Counted from the first letter of the stretch, positions 1-9,396 are shown. The stretch is 43,046 bases of DNA from Flavobacteriaceae bacterium UBA7446 (GCA_002478685.1 DLPY01000059.1:1743-44788); one strand, 5' to 3'. The notes: a model not told the origin generated them from the letters alone. Numbers and translations are program-made.

Positions 1-1371
1 AAAACACTTTTTGACAAAGTTTGGGACAGCCATGTGGTATCATCAATACCGAACGGACCTGACATACTCTACATTGACAAACACCTTATACACGAGGTAA
101 CAAGTCCGCAGGCTTTTAATGTGTTGGAAGAAAAAGGCATTCCACTCTTTAGACCCAACCAAGTGGTGGCCACTGCCGATCACAATGTGCCCACAGAAAA
201 CCAACATTTGCCCATCCAAGATGCGTTGTCTCGCAAACAAGTAAGCCAGCTTACCAAAAACTGCGAGGAATATGGCGTTAATCTCTTTGGATTGGGACAC
301 CCCTATCAAGGAATTGTCCACGTTATTGGCCCTGAACTTGGTGTTACCCAGCCAGGTATGACTATGGTTTGTGGTGATAGTCACACCTCTACTCACGGTG
401 CATTTGGTACTATAGCATTTGGTATTGGAACCAGTCAAGTTGCACAAGTATTTGCAAGTCAATGCGTATTGGTTACCAAACCCAAAAGTATGCGTGTTGT
501 CGTTTCAGGCAAATTGCATCCGTCTGTTGAACCCAAAGATGTTGTACTATATATCATCGCTAAATTGGGGACAGATGCTGGTACGGGTTACTTTGTAGAG
601 TTCGCAGGAAATGTTTTTGAGCAAATGAGCATGGAAGGTCGCATGACGGTCTGCAATATGAGCATTGAAATGGGAGCACGTGGTGGCATGATTGCACCAG
701 ACCAAACCACATTTGAATATGTAAGCGGACGTGAGTTTGCCCCCAAAGGCGAGGCACTAGCAGCTAAAATAGCACATTGGAAAACCCTACCTACAGATGA
801 AGGAGCTACTTTTGATGCAGAGCATCACTTTGATGCAGCAGACATACGCCCCATGATTACCTACGGAACAAATCCGGGTATGGGTATTAAAATTGCAGAT
901 AAAATTCCATCCTTCGACGATGCTAGTTTTGTAAAATCATTAGAATATATGGGGCTTGAATCAGATACTTATTTGCTTAATATGCCCATAAGTCATGTCT
1001 TTATTGGCAGTTGTACCAATTCAAGAATTGAGGACTTTAGAGCTGCAGCGGCACACATCAAAGGAAAACAAAAATCTCCCGATGTGTCAGCACTGATAGT
1101 GCCTGGATCACAACAAGTAGCAAAACAAATTGTAGCTGAAGGTCTGGATGAAATATTTGAATCGGCTGGCTTCAAGCTACGTCAACCTGGCTGTTCGGCT
1201 TGTTTAGCCATGAATGACGATAAAATTCCCCCAGGAGCCTATTGCGTTTCAACTTCAAACAGAAACTTTGAGGGTCGTCAAGGTCAAGGCGCACGAACAT
1301 TATTGGCAAGTCCAGTAACAGCAGCGGCAGCGGCAGTGGCTGGTAAAATTGTAGATGTAAGTCAATTATAA
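1..1371 (+). CDS. leuC: 3-isopropylmalate dehydratase large subunit LeuC (5' end cut by window)
   Basis: Large subunit of isopropylmalate isomerase, which converts 2-isopropylmalate to 3-isopropylmalate through an aconitase-type [4Fe-4S] cluster in leucine synthesis. The reading frame is open from base 1 and begins KTLFDKVWDSHVV, the usual LeuC N-terminus lacking only one or two residues, so the true ATG lies just before the window; the GTG at 34 is an internal valine codon, not a start. Cluster ligands are visible: Cys at 1012 in GSCTNSR, and Cys at 1192 and 1201 in PGCSACLAM. The GDSHTSTHGAFG block is intact. The stop overlaps the leuD start by one base (TAATG), so the two subunits are probably translationally coupled. 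Very confident. Confidence 0.97.
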   Translation, partial: KTLFDKVWDSHVVSSIPNGPDILYIDKHLIHEVTSPQAFNVLEEKGIPLFRPNQVVATADHNVPTENQHLPIQDALSRKQVSQLTKNCEEYGVNLFGLGHPYQGIVHVIGPELGVTQPGMTMVCGDSHTSTHGAFGTIAFGIGTSQVAQVFASQCVLVTKPKSMRVVVSGKLHPSVEPKDVVLYIIAKLGTDAGTGYFVEFAGNVFEQMSMEGRMTVCNMSIEMGARGGMIAPDQTTFEYVSGREFAPKGEALAAKIAHWKTLPTDEGATFDAEHHFDAADIRPMITYGTNPGMGIKIADKIPSFDDASFVKSLEYMGLESDTYLLNMPISHVFIGSCTNSRIEDFRAAAAHIKGKQKSPDVSALIVPGSQQVAKQIVAEGLDEIFESAGFKLRQPGCSACLAMNDDKIPPGAYCVSTSNRNFEGRQGQGARTLLASPVTAAAAAVAGKIVDVSQL

Positions 1372-1958
1372 TGGAAAAATTTACACTTCTAAAGAGCAGC
1401 ATGGTTCCCCTAACAGTGGAAAATGTTGATACAGACCAAATCATTCCAGCACGCTTTTTAAAAGCTACAGACCGAAAAGGATTCGGTGAAAACTTATTTC
1501 GAGATTGGCGCTTTTCTACCGACGGACAGATCAAAAAAGAATTTACCCTAAACCAAAGTCAATACAAAGGTGCAATCTTGGTGGCTGGAAACAATTTTGG
1601 GTGTGGCTCAAGTCGAGAACACGCTGCTTGGGCACTTGCCGATTATGGCTTCAAAGTGGTCATTTCTAGCTTTTTTGCCGATATATTCAAGGGAAATGCC
1701 CTTAACAATGGGATTCTTCCCATTCAGGTTTCACCGCAAGATTTACAAGCTATATTTACGGCTATAGACCGAGACACCACCATTGAGGCAATCGTAGATT
1801 TAGAAGATCAAAAACTTCGTATTAATGCTGCAGACATTGTGGTATCTTTTGAAATCAATGACTACAAAAAAATGTGCTTAATAAATGGCTATGACGATAT
1901 TGATTATTTGATAAGTCAAAAAGAAGCAATTGAAGCATTTGAACAAAAACGTGCCTAA
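1371..1958 (+). CDS. leuD: 3-isopropylmalate dehydratase small subunit LeuD
   Basis: Small (swivel-domain) subunit that pairs with LeuC to form the active isomerase. At 195 residues it has the normal LeuD length. The N-terminal NVDTDQIIPARFLK block and the FGCGSSREHAAWAL motif, which closes the active site over substrate, are both present. It starts on the ATG that shares a base with the leuC stop, and leuB follows 20 bases downstream, so leuC-leuD-leuB read as one transcript. No leuA (2-isopropylmalate synthase) lies between leuD and leuB; it must be upstream of the window or elsewhere. No frameshift or odd composition seen. Confidence 0.97.
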   Translation: MEKFTLLKSSMVPLTVENVDTDQIIPARFLKATDRKGFGENLFRDWRFSTDGQIKKEFTLNQSQYKGAILVAGNNFGCGSSREHAAWALADYGFKVVISSFFADIFKGNALNNGILPIQVSPQDLQAIFTAIDRDTTIEAIVDLEDQKLRINAADIVVSFEINDYKKMCLINGYDDIDYLISQKEAIEAFEQKRA

Positions 1959-1978
1959 TCACGTAAAAACAAATTAGC

Positions 1979-3037
1979 ATGAAAAAAAATATTGCGGTAC
2001 TTCCTGGTGATGGTATTGGCCCTGAAATTGTTCAGGAGGCTGTAAAAGTTTTAGATGCAGTTGCTGAAAAATTTGGACACGAGTTTAACTACAACTATGC
2101 GGACATGGGCGCTATTGCTATTGACAAAACAGGCGAGCCACTTCCCAAAGCCACACTGAAAGCAAGCTTAGAAAGCGATGCCGTACTTTTTGGCGCTATT
2201 GGTGACCCAAAATACGATAATGATCCAACTGCAAAAGTACGGCCAGAGCAAGGGTTGCTTGCCATAAGAAAGGCATTGGGATTGTTTACTAATATTCGCC
2301 CTGTAAAGACATTTAATGCCCTTTTACATCAATCCCCACTAAAAGAAGAGCGTGTAAAAGGTACTGATTTTGTGATGTATCGCGAACTTACTGGCGGTAT
2401 TTATTTTGGCGAAAAGACCTTGTCTAAAGACCAAAATACGGCATCGGACTTATGCAAGTATTCACGAGCTGAAATTGAGCGCATTGCACATTTAGCATTT
2501 GCTGCAGCTAGAAAAAGAAAAAATATCCTTACGCTAATTGACAAAGCCAATGTGCTGGAATCTTCCCGACTGTGGCGTAGGGTAGTAAGCGAGTTACATC
2601 AAGCGAAATATAGCGATGTTGACCTTCGCTTTCTGTTTGTGGATAATGCTGCTATGCAAATGATTTTGGCACCTAGCCAGTTTGATGTAATTCTCACTAG
2701 CAACCTTTTTGGTGATATTATATCAGATGAGGGAAGTGTTATTGGTGGTTCAATTGGATTATTGCCTTCGGCTTCTGTTGGGGCAACACATGCACTTTTT
2801 GAGCCTATTCACGGTTCGTTTCCTCAGGGGACTGGAAAAGGAATTGCAAATCCTATTGCTATGATTCTTTCTGCAGCAATGATGCTAACGCATTTTGATA
2901 TGGACAAAGAAGCAAATGCTATCACCAATGCTGTTGATTTGGCACTTGCACAAGGTGTTTGTACTCCCGAAATCTTCCCAGAGTGTAATTATAGCACAAG
3001 TGATGTAGGCAACTTTATCGCGAAAAATATTGCATAA
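1979..3037 (+). CDS. leuB: 3-isopropylmalate dehydrogenase LeuB
   Basis: NAD-dependent oxidative decarboxylase giving 2-oxoisocaproate, the third step of the leucine branch. The 352-residue protein has the decarboxylating dehydrogenase fold: PGDGIGPEI at the N-terminus, the arginine-rich substrate segment (RPEQGLLAIRK, then NIRPVK), the catalytic YRELTGGIYFGE region, the Lys of DKANVLE, metal-site Asp residues in SNLFGDIISDE, and the NAD-binding EPIHGSFP loop. It is the last gene of the visible leucine operon; a hairpin with flanking A and T runs begins at its stop codon. Confidence 0.97.
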   Translation: MKKNIAVLPGDGIGPEIVQEAVKVLDAVAEKFGHEFNYNYADMGAIAIDKTGEPLPKATLKASLESDAVLFGAIGDPKYDNDPTAKVRPEQGLLAIRKALGLFTNIRPVKTFNALLHQSPLKEERVKGTDFVMYRELTGGIYFGEKTLSKDQNTASDLCKYSRAEIERIAHLAFAAARKRKNILTLIDKANVLESSRLWRRVVSELHQAKYSDVDLRFLFVDNAAMQMILAPSQFDVILTSNLFGDIISDEGSVIGGSIGLLPSASVGATHALFEPIHGSFPQGTGKGIANPIAMILSAAMMLTHFDMDKEANAITNAVDLALAQGVCTPEIFPECNYSTSDVGNFIAKNIA

Positions 3038-3064
3038 AAAAAGGGCGATAAACGACCCTTTTTT
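3036..3064. terminator. Bidirectional intrinsic terminator between leuB and rpsA
   Basis: An A-run, then GGGCG, a short loop, CGACCC and a T-run, starting at the leuB stop and ending 13 bases before the convergent rpsA stop. The A/T flanks make it usable from both strands. The stem is short (GGG/CCC plus an inner CG/CG with a bulged A) but gains length from the A/T tracts. Confidence 0.75.
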
Positions 3065-3077
3065 CTATACATTTGGA

Positions 3078-4940
3078 CTAGGCATCGCCACCCATCTTAC
3101 GTTTTAAATCGGCCAATGCATCCAAATCTCCAAGAGTCGATTTTTCTACATTATCCGACATTTTGCGTTTAGCAGTTTTAACATTGTCGGCCTCAACTCC
3201 CTTATAAACAGCAGCGTGTGACATTACAACGCGCTTAAAGTCTTTGTTAAATTCAATTACTTTAAACTCTGCTGTTTCGCCTTTAGAAAGTTTTGTACCG
3301 TCTTGTTTATCTAGGTGACGTCCAGGAACAAATGCAGTGATGTCGTCGTTAAGTACAATGGTAGCGCCTTTATCTACGATTTCAGTTAATGCAAGTTCAT
3401 GCACAGAACCTTCAGCATAGTTCTTGGCATATTTTTCCCAAGGATTATCCGTAGTTTGCTTGTGACCAAGGCTTAATTTACGCCCTTCCACATCAAGTTC
3501 TAAAACAATTACATCCAACTCTTGCCCAACAGTAACAACCTCAGAAGGGTGCTTTACCTTCTTTGTCCATGACAGGTCAGAGATATAAATTAATCCATCG
3601 ATACCCTCCTCAAGTTCTACAAACACACCAAAATTTGTGTAGTTGCGCACCATACCTGTATGCTTAGACCCCAATGGGTATTTGATGGTAATGTCTGTCC
3701 ATGGGTCTTGCGTTAATTGTTTGATTCCCAAAGACATTTTACGTTCCTCAAGATCAAGGTTTAAAATAACCGTTTCGACTTCATCGCCCACTTTCACAAA
3801 ATCTTGTGCAGAGCGCAAATGCGTACTCCAAGACATTTCAGAAACGTGAACAAGCCCCTCGACACCAGGTGCCACCTCAACAAATGCACCATAATCAGCA
3901 ATAACAGTTACTTTACCCTTGATAGGATCACCTTCTTTCATGGTGTCGCCAATAGCTTCCCACGGGTGTTGTGTAAGTTGTTTTACACCTAATTGAATAC
4001 GAGACTTGTCATCATCGAAATCAAGAATTACAACATTAAGCTGCTGCTCTACTTCCAAAATTTCACTTGGGTGGTTGATACGGTTCCACGATAAATCGGT
4101 AATGTGGACCAAACCGTCAACGCCACCTAGGTCAATGAATACGCCATATGATGTGATATTTTTCACCGTTCCTTCAAGTACTTGACCTTTTTCAAGCTGC
4201 GCAATAATTTCTTTCTTTTGCACTTCGATATCAGCCTCAATAAGTGCTTTGTGCGATACTACTACGTTTTTAAATTCATGGTTGATTTTTACAATCTTAA
4301 ATTCCATGTTTTTATTTACATACTGGTCGTAGTCACGAATAGGCTTTACATCAATTTGTGAGCCTGGAAGAAATGCCTCAATACCAAATACATCTACAAT
4401 CATTCCTCCTTTGGTGCGGCACTTTACAAATCCTGTTACCACTTCTTGACTGTCATGGGCAGCATTTACACGATCCCAAGCCATGATGGTACGCGCCTTG
4501 CGGTGCGACAAAATAAGTTGTCCCGTTTTATCCTCGCGGGTATCAATCATTACTTCCACCATATCGCCTACTTTTAGGTCAGGGTTGTAGCGAAATTCGT
4601 TAAGTGAAATTACTCCTTCAGATTTGGCGTTAATGTCAATAATTGCCTCGCGGTCCGTCATGTGAATTACTTTTCCATGAACAACATCAGATCCTTGCGT
4701 ATCAACAAAATTTTCAGCTACGAGTTTTTCAAACTCTTTTAACATACCGTCTTCAACGGCTTCAATACCCTCTTCGTAGTTTTGCCAGTCAAAATTGGCT
4801 AAAAATTCGTCGGGAGAAACGTTTGGTTTATTATCATCTTGTGGGGTTTCCACTAATTCAGGTTTAGCTTCTTCAGTAGTGTTTTGGGTAGGAACAACTT
4901 CTTCCGTTGCTTCTTCTATGGGTTGATTTTCGTCAGCCAT
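3078..4940 (-). CDS. rpsA: 30S ribosomal protein S1
   Basis: Ribosomal protein S1, the mRNA-binding arm of the small subunit. I place the start at the ATG at 4940 (MADENQP...), eight codons inside the longest frame, because the acidic N-terminus is the natural beginning. After an acidic, Glu/Thr-rich segment of about 60 residues come six consecutive S1 (OB-fold) repeats; repeats 3 to 5 are the best conserved (YGVFIDL, YGAFVEV, FGVFVEL, each followed by GLVHI/GLIYI and a DLSW or EMSW turn). Repeat 6 is divergent. S1 matters particularly in this phylum, where Shine-Dalgarno pairing is rare (established knowledge). The gene follows cmk, a common pairing, but has its own promoter and a long leader. 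Confidence 0.96.
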   Translation of the reverse strand: MADENQPIEEATEEVVPTQNTTEEAKPELVETPQDDNKPNVSPDEFLANFDWQNYEEGIEAVEDGMLKEFEKLVAENFVDTQGSDVVHGKVIHMTDREAIIDINAKSEGVISLNEFRYNPDLKVGDMVEVMIDTREDKTGQLILSHRKARTIMAWDRVNAAHDSQEVVTGFVKCRTKGGMIVDVFGIEAFLPGSQIDVKPIRDYDQYVNKNMEFKIVKINHEFKNVVVSHKALIEADIEVQKKEIIAQLEKGQVLEGTVKNITSYGVFIDLGGVDGLVHITDLSWNRINHPSEILEVEQQLNVVILDFDDDKSRIQLGVKQLTQHPWEAIGDTMKEGDPIKGKVTVIADYGAFVEVAPGVEGLVHVSEMSWSTHLRSAQDFVKVGDEVETVILNLDLEERKMSLGIKQLTQDPWTDITIKYPLGSKHTGMVRNYTNFGVFVELEEGIDGLIYISDLSWTKKVKHPSEVVTVGQELDVIVLELDVEGRKLSLGHKQTTDNPWEKYAKNYAEGSVHELALTEIVDKGATIVLNDDITAFVPGRHLDKQDGTKLSKGETAEFKVIEFNKDFKRVVMSHAAVYKGVEADNVKTAKRKMSDNVEKSTLGDLDALADLKRKMGGDA

Positions 4941-5043
4941 GCTGCGGATATTTGTATTCTGCAAGCTGAGTAAAAAGCGCTGCTGTACAGAAGGGTTAAT
5001 TTTTATTTTCTCTCAATATTACTCTAAAGCGCTTCTAATGAGG
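4941..5043 (-). promoter_or_regulatory. Possible structured 5' leader of rpsA
   Basis: The predicted rpsA transcript has about 100 nt before the ATG at 4940, long for this window. On the minus strand it carries two copies of AGCGCTTT (plus-strand 5026-5034 and 4974-4981) built on the self-complementary AGCGCT, so the copies can pair with each other. A second pair, GAGTAA with TTACTC (plus 5019-5024 and 4968-4973), overlaps the same segments, so alternative folds are possible. S1 autoregulates through its leader in E. coli; doing so here is inference. Confidence 0.35.
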
Positions 5044-5047
5044 TGCG

Positions 5048-5078
5048 CAAATGTACTATTTTTATGTATATAGGCAAA
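5048..5078 (-). promoter_or_regulatory. Bacteroidota-type promoter for rpsA
   Basis: On the minus strand: TTTG (plus 5075-5078), a 19-bp spacer, then TACATTTG (plus 5048-5055). This is an exact match to the Bacteroidota primary-sigma consensus TTTG-N19-TAnnTTTG. It lies in the 153-bp gap between cmk and rpsA and predicts a start near 5043. The best-formed promoter in the window. Confidence 0.75.
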
Positions 5079-5093
5079 AGGTTACCAGAAAAA

Positions 5094-5768
5094 CTAAATT
5101 CTCATTCGTTTTTTCACCAACGCCAACACATGGGATTGTAGGGCTTTAATGCTAAATTCGGCAGCGTTAATAGCAATTGCATCTGCTGCTTGCACCAACG
5201 GAGAGTCAGCACGTGTGCTATCTAAATGGTCGCGTTGGGTAATATTTTCCAAAACAGCATTAAACGTAACGCTTGGGTCAGTGCCTTTAAGTTCATCGTA
5301 GCGGCGTTGCGCACGGATATTCGCATCAGCAGTCAAAAACAATTTTACGTCGGCGTTAGGAAAAACCACCGTGCCGATGTCACGTCCGTCCATAACAACA
5401 TTATGTTGTGCGCCAATAGCGCGTTGTTGCGCCACCAAAAAAGACCGGATAGCAGAAACTTCTGCAACCTGGCTTACAGCGTTTGAAACAGTCATACTTC
5501 TAATTTCGTTGCTGGCATATGTACCATTGAGTAATAGTTTGTTGTTTTTGAACGTCAATTGAATAACGTCCAAATGAGCTACTAGGGTTTCCCTATCAAA
5601 ATGAGTCGGGCTAAGCCAGCCATGTTGCTGTGCAAATAAGGTTACCCCACGGTACATGGCACCCGAATCGACATAAATAAAATTCAATGCCTGTGCCAAT
5701 CCTTTGGCTAAAGTGCTTTTTCCAGTTGAAGATGCGCCGTCTATGGCAATGACAAATGGTTTATTCAT
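5094..5768 (-). CDS. cmk: Cytidylate kinase (CMP/dCMP kinase)
   Basis: Phosphorylates CMP and dCMP with ATP in pyrimidine nucleotide recycling. The P-loop is GASSTGKS near residue 11, a valid Walker A. The NMP-binding residues appear in DSGAMYRGVTL, the family signature DGRDIGTVVFPNADVKLFL is intact, and RAQRRYDELKG plus the following RDxxDSTR segment form the lid. At 224 residues the length is standard. The ATG overlaps the porQ stop by four bases (ATGA), so it is cotranscribed with porQ and lon; rpsA follows after 153 bp with its own promoter. Confidence 0.96.
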   Translation of the reverse strand: MNKPFVIAIDGASSTGKSTLAKGLAQALNFIYVDSGAMYRGVTLFAQQHGWLSPTHFDRETLVAHLDVIQLTFKNNKLLLNGTYASNEIRSMTVSNAVSQVAEVSAIRSFLVAQQRAIGAQHNVVMDGRDIGTVVFPNADVKLFLTADANIRAQRRYDELKGTDPSVTFNAVLENITQRDHLDSTRADSPLVQAADAIAINAAEFSIKALQSHVLALVKKRMRI

Positions 5769-6778
5769 TGTTTTGACTCAAAGGTTAGTCCCAAAAAGGT
5801 ACGGTTTCCAGCCACGTTATACCTGGCGTGACTTAATTGAAATCGCAATCGACGTAATTGCATGCCCACACCAAATGACAACCCCGAAAAATTACGCACT
5901 TCTAAAATACGTAATTCTGCGGCACGCTGTGCGTGATAGCCCAAACGAATGGAAAACAAGCCCTCCGGGAATACTTCCACACCAAAAGTGGCATGACGCA
6001 ATACTTTCTTTACCAGTCCCGATTTTTGTTGGGTACTGTTTCCACTCAGGTCGGTAGTAGCTTCTTCAGGATTATCAAAAAGTAGCGGCCATTTGTTTAA
6101 GTGATGTAACGACACATGCCATCGCAGAGGTAAGTGCTCTAGGGCGCTAGAAAAACCAAGTGTTAAGTTGGCAGGAAGGGGTTCGAAAACATCTTCGTAG
6201 GCAGAAAGTTGCTTTCCCAAATGCTGATAGACCAATGCCACTCGAAACGGTTTTCCAATAGGGTTATAGTACAAACCAACATCAGCAGAAAGGCCAGATG
6301 AAGTGTAGGTGTCCAAATTAGACAAAATATAACTCACACGTGCGCCTACGTGTATGTTGGGACGAAAAAAATAATGCGAAGAGGCTAATCCAATTGCCAC
6401 CTCGCTACCACTAAAATTTGAGGTTAAATTACCCAATGCATCGGCACCCTCAAAAGTCCCATAATGGATGTAATTGACATCAAAAACTAGCGCTTTTGCG
6501 CGATTAAGCGTATGTGCATATACGGCAGTGCCTCGATGAATACCGTCAAAGTAAGGTTCGTAATTAATCATCAACTGACCGCCTTGCTCTCCACGAATAG
6601 TTGCTGGGTTAGCAATTGTGGTACTTATATCTGAATCTTGTAGAGTAACAGGATTACCTAGTGCCAATTGTCTTGGCGAGGTGGAAAGTTCCAAAAAACG
6701 ATAGGTAGCATCGCCGCCAATTTGCGACACTGACGTTGTCAATAAAACCAAAAAACAGCAAACTAAGACCTCCTTCAT
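5765..6778 (-). CDS. porQ: Type IX secretion system protein PorQ
   Basis: Outer-membrane beta-barrel protein related to PorV/PorP and needed for type IX secretion (T9SS) in Porphyromonas and flavobacteria. It has a short hydrophobic signal peptide (about residues 1-19), then the family's opening pattern GGDATYRFLELSTSPRQLALGN with the DSDISTTIANPA motif. The rest alternates short hydrophobic beta-strands and aromatic residues as in a barrel and closes on a strand ending near FLGLTFESKQ. It overlaps cmk by four bases and follows lon by 18. It implies the organism exports proteins by T9SS. I am fairly sure of PorQ; a generic PorV/FadL-like barrel is the fallback. Confidence 0.85.
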   Translation of the reverse strand: MKEVLVCCFLVLLTTSVSQIGGDATYRFLELSTSPRQLALGNPVTLQDSDISTTIANPATIRGEQGGQLMINYEPYFDGIHRGTAVYAHTLNRAKALVFDVNYIHYGTFEGADALGNLTSNFSGSEVAIGLASSHYFFRPNIHVGARVSYILSNLDTYTSSGLSADVGLYYNPIGKPFRVALVYQHLGKQLSAYEDVFEPLPANLTLGFSSALEHLPLRWHVSLHHLNKWPLLFDNPEEATTDLSGNSTQQKSGLVKKVLRHATFGVEVFPEGLFSIRLGYHAQRAAELRILEVRNFSGLSFGVGMQLRRLRFQLSHARYNVAGNRTFLGLTFESKQ

Positions 6779-6796
6779 TTGTACTAAAAACGTAAT

Positions 6797-9247
6797 TTAA
6801 GGTTTTTTCGTACCCGAAACACGTTGCTTAGTAATGGCAATTTTTAATACTTCATCAATAGAAGTGACATAATGAAATTGTAACCCTTTTAGGTAAAGGT
6901 CAGGAATTTCGCCAATATCCGCCTGGTTTTTATAACTTAAAATAATTTCTTTGATATTGGCGCGTTTTGCAGCCAAAATCTTTTCCTTTATCCCCCCCAC
7001 AGGCAATACTTTTCCACGAAGTGTAATTTCACCCGTCATGGCAATACGTTTTTTTACTTTTCGTTGTAAAATACTCGACACCAAGGATGTTATCATTGAA
7101 ATTCCTGCGCTTGGCCCATCTTTCGGTGTGGCACCTTCAGGTACATGGATGTGGAAATTATGTTTTCCAAAAAAGTCATTAGCAATGCCTAATTCGTCGG
7201 CATGTGCCTTGATATATTGCAAGGATATAGTCGCTGATTCTTTCATTACTTTACCCAGATTACCTGTAATGGAAAGTGCGCCATTTCCTTTACTAATTGA
7301 AGACTCAATAAACAAAATATCACCTCCTACTCTAGTCCACGCCAAGCCTGTAACCACACCTGCGACATTATTGTTTTCGTATGAATCACGAAGGAGTTTT
7401 GCTGGACCCAAAATAGGTTCTAACTCAGCTATTTCAAGTTTGGGTTCACGTGGTGTTTCTTTTGCCTCTAGCATAGCGTAATGACGTACAACTTTGGCAA
7501 TTTGTTTATCCAAACCACGTACTCCTGACTCGCGCGTATAGCCTGCAACCAAATGCTGCATGGTAGCCTTGGGAAGCTTAATAGCTGTTTTTTTTAATCC
7601 GTGCTCAGCAACTTGCTGTGGCAATAAATAGCGTAATCCGATTTGCACTTTTTCTTCTAATGTATAGCCTGAAACTTCAATTATTTCCATACGATCCCGA
7701 AGGGCTGGTTGTATGGTGGATAAAGAGTTTGCAGTAGCAATAAACATTACTTTAGATAAGTCATAACCCGTTTCCAAGTAATTGTCGTAAAAAGTAGTGT
7801 TTTGCTCGGGGTCCAGTACTTCAAGCATAGCAGATGATGGATCACCATGGGCACTCTCTGCAAGCTTATCCAACTCGTCCAATACAAAAACAGGGTTTGA
7901 TGATGTTGCTTTTTTGATGTTTTGCAACACACGACCAGGCATAGCACCTATATAAGTTTTACGGTGTCCACGAATCTCTGCCTCGTCACGCATACCTCCT
8001 AAAGACATTCGCACATATTTTCTACCCAGTGCCTCAGCAATAGATTTTCCTAGCGATGTTTTTCCTACTCCTGGAGGTCCTACCAAACACAAAATCGGTG
8101 ATTTCATATCGTTGCGGAGTTTTAGAACTGCTAGGTGTTCAATAATGCGTTGCTTGACTTTGTCAAGTCCAAAATGGTCGCGGTCTAATATTTTTTGTGC
8201 ACGATTTAAGTCAAATGAGTCTTGTGAAAACGTGTTCCAAGGTAAATCTAAATATAAATCCAAGTAGTTTCGTTGGACAGAATATTCAGCCACTTGAGGG
8301 CTCATACGCTCAAGTTTTGCCAACTCCTTTTCAAAATGTTTAGCAACCTTTTCATCCCAAGCTTTTGTTTTAGAGCGATTACGCATCTCTTGTACTTCTT
8401 CATCATACGATACACCTCCCAATTCTTCTTGAATAGTTTTCATTTGTTGGTGTAAAAAATATTCTCGTTGTTGTTGATCTAAATCGTTGCGTACTTTGGT
8501 TTGAATGTCGTTCTTGAGCGATAGTTTTTGGTACTCAACATTCATTTGCTTTAAACACATTAGTGCGCGTTGCTCCAGTTTATCTTGTTCCAAGATTTCT
8601 TGTTTTCCAGCAACTGTCATGTCCATATTAGACGAAACAAAATTGACTAAAAACGCACTGCTTTGAATGTTTTTGATAGCAAAGGAAGCCTCTGAGGGAA
8701 TTTCAGGATTTTGTGCAATAATTTTTAAAGCCAACTCTCGGATAGAATCAATAATTGCTGAAAAATTGGGGTCGTTATCTTCTGGACGAATTTCTTCTAA
8801 ACTTCCTACTTTGGCGATCAAGTAAGGGTGTTCTGTAACGTACTCAAGTGTTTCAAATCTTTTTATACCTTGTAGAATAATCGTTGTATTACCATCTGGC
8901 ATTTTAAGCACACGTAAAACCTTAGCCAAGGTTCCTTTCCGATACAATTCATCTGGAGAGGGTGATTTGGTCTCTCCCCTTTGTTGTGAAACTACACCTA
9001 GCAGTTTATTACCATTATTCACCGCCTTAATTAATTTAATAGACCTGTCTCGACTTGCGGTGATTGGAATGACTACACCTGGAAATAGCACCGTATTTTT
9101 TAACGGAAGTATGGGCAACTCTTCTGGAACAGGCTCCTTCTGAATGGCTTCTTCATCGTCGGTAGTCATAAGCGGAATTAAATCCGCCTCATCTTCCAAA
9201 TCTTGTGGCAAAAGGTTTTCGAGGGATAAAATTTTTGTTTCTGACAT
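6797..9247 (-). CDS. lon: ATP-dependent protease Lon (endopeptidase La)
   Basis: Cytosolic AAA+ protease that degrades misfolded and regulatory proteins. The 816 residues hold an N-terminal LON substrate domain (about 45-245, starting LPILPLKNTVLFPG), a coiled-coil linker, an AAA+ module with Walker A GPPGVGKT near residue 390 and Walker B VFVLDELDK, and a C-terminal peptidase domain with the catalytic Ser in KDGPSAGISM near 712 and the partner Lys about 43 residues later (after LPVGGIKEK). The first 40 residues are acidic, as usual in Bacteroidota Lon. It is the first gene of the lon-porQ-cmk run. I see no CIRCE-like heat-shock operator and only a weak promoter candidate in the 149-bp upstream gap. 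Confidence 0.97.
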   Translation of the reverse strand: MSETKILSLENLLPQDLEDEADLIPLMTTDDEEAIQKEPVPEELPILPLKNTVLFPGVVIPITASRDRSIKLIKAVNNGNKLLGVVSQQRGETKSPSPDELYRKGTLAKVLRVLKMPDGNTTIILQGIKRFETLEYVTEHPYLIAKVGSLEEIRPEDNDPNFSAIIDSIRELALKIIAQNPEIPSEASFAIKNIQSSAFLVNFVSSNMDMTVAGKQEILEQDKLEQRALMCLKQMNVEYQKLSLKNDIQTKVRNDLDQQQREYFLHQQMKTIQEELGGVSYDEEVQEMRNRSKTKAWDEKVAKHFEKELAKLERMSPQVAEYSVQRNYLDLYLDLPWNTFSQDSFDLNRAQKILDRDHFGLDKVKQRIIEHLAVLKLRNDMKSPILCLVGPPGVGKTSLGKSIAEALGRKYVRMSLGGMRDEAEIRGHRKTYIGAMPGRVLQNIKKATSSNPVFVLDELDKLAESAHGDPSSAMLEVLDPEQNTTFYDNYLETGYDLSKVMFIATANSLSTIQPALRDRMEIIEVSGYTLEEKVQIGLRYLLPQQVAEHGLKKTAIKLPKATMQHLVAGYTRESGVRGLDKQIAKVVRHYAMLEAKETPREPKLEIAELEPILGPAKLLRDSYENNNVAGVVTGLAWTRVGGDILFIESSISKGNGALSITGNLGKVMKESATISLQYIKAHADELGIANDFFGKHNFHIHVPEGATPKDGPSAGISMITSLVSSILQRKVKKRIAMTGEITLRGKVLPVGGIKEKILAAKRANIKEIILSYKNQADIGEIPDLYLKGLQFHYVTSIDEVLKIAITKQRVSGTKKP

Positions 9248-9396
9248 AGTCTATTGGTGTGTCATTTTGTCTGCTTGTTCTTTATAAGCAGTTGCAATTA
9301 AAGCAATTTATTACATAATTAATATGTTTCAAACGTCGTGCCATTGTAATAAAATTATGATAATAATCGTTATAACAACATTAATCCAAAATACAT

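Noticed and set aside
1142..1234. Long open frames opposite leuC, lon, recN and other genes
   Set aside because: They are antisense or out-of-frame shadows of genes with clear homology and show no motif of their own.
5094..5768. Odd P-loop (GASSTGKS) in cytidylate kinase
   Set aside because: It still fits GxxxxGK[ST], and similar SSTGKS loops are familiar in flavobacterial Cmk.
9248..9396. Heat-shock operator or strong promoter in the lon/GIN divergon
   Set aside because: No CIRCE inverted repeat; only weak partial -7 matches on either strand.
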